A DNA stretch of 5,706 nucleotides, taken from assembly GCA_046729975.1 (NCBI GenBank), contig JBKPHS010000132.1, positions 1 through 5,706 on the forward strand, written 5' to 3'. Below, one piece after another: positions 1 to 4,895 of this stretch (the stretch's first letter is position 1; each line of letters starts with the position of its first letter). The notes beneath the pieces are model-generated. The model worked only from the letters and a program-made list of their open reading frames with translations. It was not told the origin of the DNA and did no database searches. Made by a program: the position numbers and the translations under genes. Source of the DNA: JBKPHS01 sp046729975 (GTDB taxonomy: Bacteria > Actinomycetota > Thermoleophilia > Solirubrobacterales > Thermoleophilaceae).

Positions 1-304
1 CGTCCTCGCCGAGCGCACGACCCGCGCCCCGGCCGTGATGCGCGGGATCGACCATGAAGCTGGCGCTGGCGATGTGCGCGCCGCCGCCCTCGCGGTTGGC
101 GTACATGTTGGCGCTGCCGATCACGGTCCCATCGGGAGAGACCGCCACCACCGTGCGGCCGGGCGGGCCGACCATCCAGGACGCGCGCGCCGTGCGCTCG
201 TCCATCTCCGGGTCGTAGGGGAACGTCTCACCGGCGGCGACGATCTCGCGGAAGAACGGCCAGATCGCGGGCCAGTCGTCGCTTGTTGCCTCCCTGATCA
301 GCAC
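1..304 (-). CDS. GNAT family N-acetyltransferase, C-terminus cut by window edge
   Basis: Translation of the minus strand from a GTG at 304-302 gives 101 codons that run off the left edge. Residues 3-18 (IREATSDDWPAIWPFF) are the typical beta1/alpha1 opening of a GNAT acyltransferase. Residues 50-70 (RTVVAVSPDGTVIGSANMY) form the central beta strands. Residues 83-98 contain motif A, which binds the acetyl-CoA pyrophosphate, read here as H90-G-R-G-A-G95; the first position is His where Arg or Gln is usual. Such proteins move an acetyl group from acetyl-CoA to an amine; the substrate cannot be told. About 60-70 residues, including the last strands, should lie outside the window. The GTG start is chosen because family members begin just before 'IREA', the frame has a stop at 335-337, and no ATG lies nearby. 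No good Shine-Dalgarno precedes it; an AGGGAGG stretch lies just inside the frame. It is transcribed divergently from the M50 protease gene. Confidence 0.85.
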   Translation of the reverse strand, partial: MLIREATSDDWPAIWPFFREIVAAGETFPYDPEMDERTARASWMVGPPGRTVVAVSPDGTVIGSANMYANREGGGAHIASASFMVDPAHHGRGAGRALGED

Positions 305-538
305 TAGCGGCCAAGTGTGTCGAGGCGTCGCGGGCTAGCGGGCGTGGATGATCGCTGGCGTTCCTTGCCTTCGCCGGCAGGCCCAGGCGGGCGCAGCGCG
401 CGGAGCATGAGGAAGCTCGGCAGGCGCCGCCAGCATTTTTCCGGGGGTCGCGCTCGACCTCCTCGGCCGGCAGGCGGAAGACGCGGTTCGCTCATTGCCG
501 CTCGGGGACCCGCGCCGCCGTTGCCACAATCAATATCG
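305..538. other. Divergent intergenic region, no gene seen
   Basis: This 234-bp gap lies between the two divergent starts and should hold promoters for both genes. Open frames cross it on both strands, but their translations are Arg/Pro/Ala-rich and resemble no protein family I know, so I treat them as GC-driven shadows. The 7-mer GGCAGGC occurs three times (376-382, 419-425, 469-475). The only AT-rich patch is just before the protease start (about 525-538). No clear consensus -35/-10 pair is visible. Confidence 0.5.
525..538 (+). promoter_or_regulatory. Possible -10-like AT-rich patch before the M50 protease start
   Basis: An AT-rich run (CACAATCAATATCG) sits directly before the ATG at 539 in otherwise very GC-rich DNA, and no Shine-Dalgarno is present. 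The hexamers CACAAT and CAATAT loosely resemble a -10 box. Together these fit a leaderless or very short-leader transcript, which is common in high-GC Gram-positive bacteria. No convincing -35 was found at the proper distance, so this is a weak call. Confidence 0.2.
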
Positions 539-1396
539 ATGGCGTCGAGCGATCACAGCCTGCCCTACGGGTCGGTCTTCTCGCCGGAGCCCGAGCTGCC
601 GACCCCCGCGCGGGAGCAGCGTCCGCCTCGGCGGCGCGGCCTCGGCGCGCTCGCGGCGCTCGGCGTCGTGCTGCTGAAGTTGGGGGCGAAGCTCAAGGCG
701 CTGCTGCTCCTGCTGCCGAAGCTGAAGATCCTCACGACGTCGGCGACGATGCTGGTCTCGGTCGGCGCATATGCGCTGATCTGGGGCTGGCGGTTCGGGC
801 TGGGCTTCGTGCTGCTGTTGCTGGTCCACGAGCTGGGCCACGTGATCCAGCTACGCCGCGAGGGCATCAAGGCGGGCGCGCCGATGTTCATTCCGTTCCT
901 CGGCGCGCTCGTGGCGATGAAGGAGCTGCCCAAGGACGCCGCGGCTGAGGCACGCGTGGGGCTCGCCGGGCCGGTGCTCGGCTCCGTCGGTGCGCTGGTG
1001 GCGCTCGGGCTGTACGCGCTCACGGGCGACGAGCTGTTCAAGGCGCTGGCCTTCGTGGGCTTCCTGCTGAACCTGTTCAACCTGCTGCCTGTGTTGCCGC
1101 TCGATGGCGGCCGGGCGATGGCGGCCCTCTCGCCCTGGATGTGGTTCGTCGGCTACGGCCTGCTTGTGGCGGCGACAGTCGCATTTCCGAACCCGGTGAT
1201 GCTGCTCGTGCTGCTGTTCGGCGGGCTCGAGACGTGGCGCCGCTGGCGGGTCCGAAAGACGCCCGAGGCGCGCGAGTTCCACCGCGTGCGGCCCGCCACC
1301 CGTCTAGCGGTGGCGGCCGTCTACCTCGGCCTGGCCGCCGCGCTGGCGGTCGGGATGGACGCCACCTTCATCGAGCGCGATTTCGGGGACGTTTAG
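539..1396 (+). CDS. M50 / site-2 protease family intramembrane zinc metalloprotease
   Basis: The 285-residue product is a multi-pass membrane protein with both site-2 protease signatures. The zinc-binding HELGH lies at residues 97-101 within a hydrophobic helix. The second motif, N171-LLPVLPL-D179-G-G, supplies the third zinc ligand (Asp179). The family cuts transmembrane substrates within the bilayer, often anti-sigma factors or other membrane regulators; no substrate is indicated here. The layout is a Pro/Arg-rich cytosolic tail (1-33), a Lys/Leu-rich stretch (about 34-64), helices near 65-84 and 86-106, a hydrophobic segment near 115-127, helices near 139-177 and 191-219, and a last helix near 245-263. 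No PDZ domain is present, unlike RseP-type members. The frame is open upstream to 317, but the added 74 residues are low-complexity Arg/Pro/Gly sequence, so the ATG at 539 is preferred although it has no Shine-Dalgarno. The gene stands alone on the plus strand, convergent with the SDR gene. Confidence 0.9.
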   Translation: MASSDHSLPYGSVFSPEPELPTPAREQRPPRRRGLGALAALGVVLLKLGAKLKALLLLLPKLKILTTSATMLVSVGAYALIWGWRFGLGFVLLLLVHELGHVIQLRREGIKAGAPMFIPFLGALVAMKELPKDAAAEARVGLAGPVLGSVGALVALGLYALTGDELFKALAFVGFLLNLFNLLPVLPLDGGRAMAALSPWMWFVGYGLLVAATVAFPNPVMLLVLLFGGLETWRRWRVRKTPEAREFHRVRPATRLAVAAVYLGLAAALAVGMDATFIERDFGDV

Positions 1397-1472
1397 CTCC
1401 CTCGAGCCAATCAAGCGACGCCCGAACTTTGCAAGAGCGGGCACGGGACGCGGAGGCGGTCGCGCCTCGTTC

Positions 1473-1493
1473 GGCGGGCCGGATAGGTCCGCC
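1473..1493 (+). terminator. Possible GC-rich hairpin terminator after the M50 protease gene
   Basis: GGCGGGCC (1473-1480) pairs with GGTCCGCC (1486-1493) around the loop GGATA. This gives 8 pairs, one of them a G-U wobble that exists only in plus-strand RNA; on the minus strand it becomes an A-C mismatch. It lies 76 nt past the protease stop. There is no T-run after it, so intrinsic termination is uncertain, as is usual for GC-rich hairpins of this kind. Confidence 0.3.
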
Positions 1494-1542
1494 CCACGAG
1501 CGTCAGCGTCGGATCGGTAAGCCCCACCTGCGCCATAGAGCG

Positions 1543-1566
1543 GGTCGCGGGCTCCGCTCCGCGATC
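1543..1566 (+). terminator. Second weak hairpin in the convergent gap
   Basis: GGTCGCGG (1543-1550) pairs with CCGCGATC (1559-1566) around an 8-nt loop, with one G-U pair in plus-strand RNA. It begins 29 nt beyond the SDR stop and could serve either convergent gene, although its pairing is complete only in plus-strand RNA. No U-tract follows on either strand. Short inverted repeats of this size arise by chance in DNA this GC-rich. Confidence 0.2.
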
Positions 1567-1594
1567 ACTGAGACTCCCTTCTCACGCCCCGGCG

Positions 1595-2377
1595 TTACGG
1601 GCCGCTGAAGGGCGGTGTCCCGGCGAGCTTGCCACCGTCGATGACGAGCGTCGCTCCCGTCACGAACGACGCCTGGTCTGAGCACAACCAGACCGCGGCG
1701 GAGGCGACCTCGATGGGCTGTCCGATCCGGCGCATCGGCATCGCAAGGCCGGCCTTGCGTTGGGCATCTTCGCCCGCTGCTTCGAGGCGCTCGGTGAGGA
1801 TCGGGCCCGGCGCAATTGCGTTGACTCGGACGCCCTGGGCCGCGTAGTCGAGTGCCGCCACCTTCGTCAGCCCGATCACGCCATGCTTGGCGGCGACGTA
1901 TCCGGCAAGGCCGCCAACCGCGTCGAGGCCGGCCGTCGACGCCACGTTGACGATTGCGCCGCCGCCGCTCTCCAGCATCGCGGGAATCTCGTACTTGAGC
2001 GAGAGGAAGACGCTCTCGAGGCTGATCGCCAGCGCGCTGCGAAACTGATCCGGCCTCACCTCGGCGAGCGGCGTTGGCCCGTGACCTCCGCCGGCCGCGT
2101 TGTTGACGGCGATATCCAGTCCTCCCAGCGCATTCACGGTAATGGCGACCAGCCGCTCGACCGCGTCCGGCTCGGAGACGTCGACCGGCGCGACCACGGC
2201 GCGACCGCCCTCGCTCTCGATCTCGGCGGCCACGCGGGCGAGAGCCTCCTCGTCGCGAGCGGCAACGACCACGGCGGCGCCGGCGCGCGCCATCGCTCTG
2301 GCGATCTCGGCCCCGATGCCGCGGCTCGCCCCGGTCACGATCGCTCGCCGTCCTTCGAGTATCCGGGTCTCAGCCAT
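1595..2377 (-). CDS. Classical SDR family NAD(P)-dependent oxidoreductase
   Basis: The 260-residue length is typical of classical short-chain dehydrogenases/reductases, which are cytosolic Rossmann-fold enzymes that oxidise alcohols or reduce carbonyls with NAD(P). Motifs appear in the right order: the cofactor loop TGASRGIG (15-22), R41-D42 after beta2, D66-V67 contacting adenine, NNAAG (92-96), Ser147, the YxxxK pair Tyr160 and Lys164, and the APGPI segment (189-193) after beta6. The protein ends in the usual 'FVTGATLVIDGG'. The tetrad Asn, normally in an 'NLxGVF' context before helix alpha5, is Ser119 here (ISLESVF). An Arg after the glycine motif and the R41-D42 pair do not settle NADH versus NADPH preference. 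The start is the ATG directly before the first strand; the frame is open for 77 more codons upstream, but that stretch overlaps the isochorismatase-like gene out of frame. No strong Shine-Dalgarno is seen. It starts 20 nt after the upstream stop, so coupled translation is possible. Substrate unknown. Confidence 0.92.
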   Translation of the reverse strand: MAETRILEGRRAIVTGASRGIGAEIARAMARAGAAVVVAARDEEALARVAAEIESEGGRAVVAPVDVSEPDAVERLVAITVNALGGLDIAVNNAAGGGHGPTPLAEVRPDQFRSALAISLESVFLSLKYEIPAMLESGGGAIVNVASTAGLDAVGGLAGYVAAKHGVIGLTKVAALDYAAQGVRVNAIAPGPILTERLEAAGEDAQRKAGLAMPMRRIGQPIEVASAAVWLCSDQASFVTGATLVIDGGKLAGTPPFSGP

Positions 2378-2397
2378 GTCTCGCGTGTTCGGGTGGG

Positions 2398-2742
2398 TCA
2401 GCCAACGTGCATGATCCGGGAGTGCGTGGGGTAGTCGCCGGCGAGCTCGGCACTCACCGCGGCGGTGGTGGTCAACGTGATACCCGCCTGCTCCAGCCGG
2501 CGCAGCGAGATGTCGTGGCCGAGCGCGGTCGCCGAGCCACAAGCGTCCGCCACGAAGGCGACCTGGTAGCCGTCGCGATGGGCATGCAGGGCGGGCGCCA
2601 CACCGCATACTTCCGTGCCGATCCCCGCCGTTATCAGCTGCCGCCGGCCGGTCGACGCGATGACTTCTGAGACGGCCGGGTCGGCCAGTGAATCGACCAG
2701 CAGGAACACCGCGCTGGCCCGGGAGAGCGGTTCAGCCGTCAT
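2398..2742 (-). pseudogene. Isochorismatase-like cysteine hydrolase, N-terminal part missing
   Basis: The 114-residue product matches the C-terminal half of isochorismatase-superfamily (YcaC-like) hydrolases. Residues 20-46 follow the family pattern 'DPAV..V..TGRRQLITAGIGTEVC', with the nucleophile Cys46 in the TEVC motif. The stretch 'ALxAxxDGYQVAFVADACGS' (51-70) and the end 'LRRLEQAGITLTTT...AEL' (80-100) are also typical. Family members are about 180-210 residues and carry the catalytic Asp and Lys in the N-terminal half, which is absent here. Only 57 nt separate this frame from the permease stop, too little to encode the missing part. The ATG at 2742 has AGGAG only 1 nt away (2744-2748), which is poorly placed. 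I infer a decayed remnant, but the C-terminal frame is intact without internal stops, so a short expressed protein cannot be excluded. It would lack the Asp/Lys of the triad and is unlikely to be a normal hydrolase. Confidence 0.7.
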
Positions 2743-2748
2743 TCTCCT

Positions 2749-2763
2749 GCCTACCCGGTAGGC
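2749..2763 (-). other. Small perfect stem-loop next to the ribosome-binding site of the isochorismatase-like frame
   Basis: GCCTAC (2749-2754) and GTAGGC (2758-2763) form a 6-bp stem with a 3-nt loop. In minus-strand RNA the stem ends directly before the AGGAG at 2748-2744. It could be a weak terminator or stabilising structure after the permease gene, or a structure near a start. There is no U-run. Confidence 0.3.
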
Positions 2764-2799
2764 CGATAGACGACGGGTCCGACGCGGCGGCCTCGGTCG

Positions 2800-3747
2800 T
2801 CACCGCGGGCGGATCCGTGGGTCGAGGTAGGCGTAGACGATGTCCACGATCGCGTTCAGCAGCACGATGAAGAAGGCCGCGTACAGCGTGGTGGCGAGCA
2901 CGGGCGGCACGTCGAGCTGGCCGACCGCCTCGGCGGCATACTGGCCGACCCCCTGGAGGTCGAAGACGGTCTCGGTCAGGATCGCGCCTCCACCCAGGGC
3001 GGCGCCGAAGTCGAGCCCCCAGAGCGTCACGATCGGGATCAGCGAGTTGCGCAGCACGTGGCGGACCATGATCTGCCGCTCGGACAGGCCCTTCGCGCGC
3101 GCCGTGCGCACGTAGTCCTCGTTGACGGTGTCGAGCACGTTCGATCTGAGCACGCGCGAGTAGAAGCCGATGAACAGGATCGCCAGCGCCGTCCAGGGCA
3201 AGATCAGGTGGTAGGCCCAGTCGATCGGGTCCTTCGTTAGCTCGACGTAGCCGCCGTTCGGGAAGATGCCGGCCTTGAAGCCGAGGTAATAGTTCATCAG
3301 CGCGCCGATCCAGAACACCGGCTTCGAGATGCCGATCAGCGCGATGATCGTCAGGAAGCGGTCCGCGAACCTGCCGGCCTTGAAGGCGCTGTAGAGACCG
3401 AAGCAGATCGCCACGAACATCCACAGCAGCGCCGCCCCCACCGCCAGCGACATCGTCCGCGGCAGGCCCTTCACGATCTCCTCACCCACCGGCAGCTGCG
3501 TGAAGTACGAGACCAGGTCGCCCGTGAAGACCTTCTTCATCATCGTGAAGTACTGGACGAAGATGTTGTCATCGAAGCCCCACTCCTTGCGGATCGCCTC
3601 GATCTGCGTCTCGGTCGGCTGCTTGCCGGCCATCCGCACGGCCGGGTCGCCGTTCGGGATCACGTTGAAGATGAAGAAGGTCAGGACCGAGACGGCGAAC
3701 ATCACGAACCCCATCTGCAGCAGCCGGCGCACGACGAACCTGCCCAT
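2800..3747 (-). CDS. DppB/OppB-type ABC transporter permease
   Basis: The 315-residue product is a membrane-spanning subunit of a peptide/nickel-type (DppB/OppB family) ABC importer. The N-terminus shows the family signature: a basic start (MGRFVVRRLLQ), helix 1 (about 9-29), then 'NVIPNGDPA' (28-36). Further helices lie near 99-120, 131-155, 180-200, 240-262 and 282-306. The cytoplasmic EAA loop that docks on the ATPase is at 211-238 (DYVRTARAKGL...RNSLIP), with Gly220 as its invariant glycine. The C-terminal 'AYLDPRIR' is diagnostic of the family. It starts 3 nt after the stop of the DppC-type gene. A GGAG at 3757-3760, inside the end of that gene, is 9 nt from the ATG and fixes the start. 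With its partner it forms the translocation pore. The transported solute cannot be told from the permease alone. Confidence 0.95.
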   Translation of the reverse strand: MGRFVVRRLLQMGFVMFAVSVLTFFIFNVIPNGDPAVRMAGKQPTETQIEAIRKEWGFDDNIFVQYFTMMKKVFTGDLVSYFTQLPVGEEIVKGLPRTMSLAVGAALLWMFVAICFGLYSAFKAGRFADRFLTIIALIGISKPVFWIGALMNYYLGFKAGIFPNGGYVELTKDPIDWAYHLILPWTALAILFIGFYSRVLRSNVLDTVNEDYVRTARAKGLSERQIMVRHVLRNSLIPIVTLWGLDFGAALGGGAILTETVFDLQGVGQYAAEAVGQLDVPPVLATTLYAAFFIVLLNAIVDIVYAYLDPRIRPR

Positions 3748-3750
3748 GCC

Positions 3751-4800
3751 CTAGCGCTCCAGGCGGACCTTCGCCCGCGGGTCGAGTGCGTCGCGCACGC
3801 CGTCGCCGAACACGTTCAGCGACAGCACCGTCAGGACCAGCATCACGCCCGGCACGATCGCGAGGTGCGGTGCCGTTGCAATGCGGTCGACGCCCTCATC
3901 GATCATCGTGCCCCACGAAGGCGTCGGCGGCTGGACGCCGGCGCCGAGGAAGGACAGCGCGGCCTCGAGCAGCACCGCGTTCGCGATGAGGAGCGTGAAG
4001 AACACGAGGATCGTCGAGGCGAGGTTGGGCAGCACCGCGCTGAACATGATCCGGATCGGGCCGGCGCCCTGCGCGCGCGCGGCCTCGACGAATTCCTTCT
4101 CGCGCAGCGACAGCACCTGACCGCGGACCGGCCGCGCCATGTATGGCACGTAGACCATCCCGATGATCAGGATCGGAATGATGAGCGAGTCCCCCGCGAT
4201 GTGTATGGGCCCGATCTTGAGGCCGCCGAGTGCGAGCGCCACGCCGAGCGCCGTGCCGAGGATGATCACGGGGAACGACCACAACACGTCGAGCAGCCCA
4301 CGGATTATCGCGTCGGACGAACCCCGGAAGTAGCCCGCGACCACCCCCAGGATTATCGACAGGAATGTCGTGATGAGCGCCGCCGTGATGCCGATCACGA
4401 GCGAGTTGCGACCGCCGTACAGGAGCCGGACCATGATGTCGCGGCCGTTGCGGTCGGCCCCGAGGAAGAACTTCCCGTCGGCCTTGAGCCACTGCGGGCC
4501 GATCGGGACGCCGTCGAGGCCGACGACGTTCTTCTCCTTGCCGTCGACCGTGATGGTGTCCGAGAGATGGTTGGCGTTCGCCGTGGTCTTGGCGACCTTG
4601 TCGGCCCACACCGGCGCGAGCGCGCACGCCATGACCAGCAGGACGAAGAGCAGGCCGAACAGCAGTGCCACCTTGTTGCGCCGCAGGCGCCGGAGCCCGA
4701 GCTTCCACGGGCCGAGACCGTGGACGCGCTCCCGCTCGGCCTCCTCCTCCCAGGCGGCCGGTCCCCGAAGGGTGGTCTCGGTTGCTGGCTCAGTGGCCAC
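3751..4800 (-). CDS. DppC/OppC-type ABC transporter permease
   Basis: The 349-residue protein is the second pore subunit of the importer. An acidic cytosolic tail (EEEAERER, 18-25) is followed by a basic run (LRRLRRNK, 36-43), then helix 1 (about 44-66). An extracytoplasmic stretch of about 65 residues (67-130) ends in the DppC/OppC hallmark 'LGADRNGRD' (113-121). Helices follow near 132-158, 169-192, 204-218, 251-280 and 312-332. The EAA loop is at 227-249 (FVEAARAQGAG...LPN), with Gly235. The C-terminus 'GDGVRDALDPR' (332-342) is typical. The start is GTG at 4800, supported by GAGGG at 4810-4814 with 9-nt spacing. It lies 95 bp downstream of the binding-protein gene, past a strong stem-loop, and directly precedes the DppB-type gene. 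This reverses the more usual B-then-C order. The loop between helix 1 and the GADRNGRD motif is somewhat long. Confidence 0.95.
   Translation of the reverse strand: MATEPATETTLRGPAAWEEEAERERVHGLGPWKLGLRRLRRNKVALLFGLLFVLLVMACALAPVWADKVAKTTANANHLSDTITVDGKEKNVVGLDGVPIGPQWLKADGKFFLGADRNGRDIMVRLLYGGRNSLVIGITAALITTFLSIILGVVAGYFRGSSDAIIRGLLDVLWSFPVIILGTALGVALALGGLKIGPIHIAGDSLIIPILIIGMVYVPYMARPVRGQVLSLREKEFVEAARAQGAGPIRIMFSAVLPNLASTILVFFTLLIANAVLLEAALSFLGAGVQPPTPSWGTMIDEGVDRIATAPHLAIVPGVMLVLTVLSLNVFGDGVRDALDPRAKVRLER
3757..3760 (-). promoter_or_regulatory. Ribosome-binding site of the DppB-type permease gene
   Basis: GGAG on the minus strand lies within the last codons of the DppC-type gene, 9 nt before the ATG at 3747. 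This indicates a tightly coupled gene pair. Confidence 0.6.
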
Positions 4801-4809
4801 TCAGGTAGT

Positions 4810-4814
4810 CCCTC
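4810..4814 (-). promoter_or_regulatory. Ribosome-binding site deciding the GTG start of the DppC-type gene
   Basis: GAGGG on the minus strand ends 9 nt before the GTG at 4800. It supports that GTG over the next ATG candidates, which lie far inside the protein. Confidence 0.55.
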
Positions 4815-4840
4815 AACTCCCTCGCCCAGAACCACACTAC

Positions 4841-4879
4841 CCGACGGGGAGGGTGCCCGATGCACCCTCCCCAGGTCGG
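4841..4879 (-). terminator. Strong intercistronic stem-loop between binding-protein and permease genes
   Basis: GGGGAGGGTGC (4846-4856) and GCACCCTCCCC (4862-4872) are a perfect 11-bp inverted repeat around a 5-nt loop. CCGAC (4841-4845) and GTCGG (4875-4879) extend it by 5 bp, with a 2-nt bulge (AG, 4873-4874) on one side. It begins 16 nt past the binding-protein stop. No U-run follows in minus-strand RNA, so full intrinsic termination is not assured. Known analogues between binding-protein and permease genes act as partial terminators or as 3' stabilisers of the upstream mRNA, giving more binding protein than permease. That role here is inferred. Confidence 0.6.
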
Positions 4880-4895
4880 ATAGCGAATCAACCAG

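Larger units (their letters stand above)
1397..1594. other. Convergent intergenic region, no credible gene
   Basis: These 198 bp separate the stop codons of the protease (plus) and the SDR (minus). Two short hairpins, listed separately, are the only structure seen. A 41-codon minus-strand frame (1536-1411) starts with ATG but has no Shine-Dalgarno and no recognisable similarity, so it is not called a gene. Confidence 0.5.

Noticed and set aside
376..475. Three copies of GGCAGGC (376, 419, 469) as possible regulator sites
   Set aside because: The spacings of 43 and 50 bp are irregular, the flanks differ, and a 7-mer of this composition is common in DNA this GC-rich.
317..538. A 74-residue N-terminal extension of the M50 protease from a GTG at 317
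   Set aside because: The added sequence is Arg/Pro/Gly-rich low complexity. The ATG at 539 begins the part with a plausible tail and core, and no ribosome-binding site supports the GTG.
1411..1536. A 41-codon ATG-started minus-strand frame in the convergent gap (begins MAQVGLTDPTLTLVGRTY)
   Set aside because: It has no Shine-Dalgarno and no family I recognise, and the second half is Arg-rich noise. A relic cannot be excluded, but the evidence is too thin to call a gene.
1760..2434. A 224-codon plus-strand frame opposite the SDR gene
   Set aside because: The opposite strand encodes a full SDR with all motifs in order. The plus-strand translation is low-complexity and lacks family features.
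2732..3424. A 230-codon minus-strand frame overlapping the DppB-type gene
   Set aside because: It is an out-of-frame shadow: Arg/Gly/Ala-rich with no membrane segments, in the same place as a complete permease.
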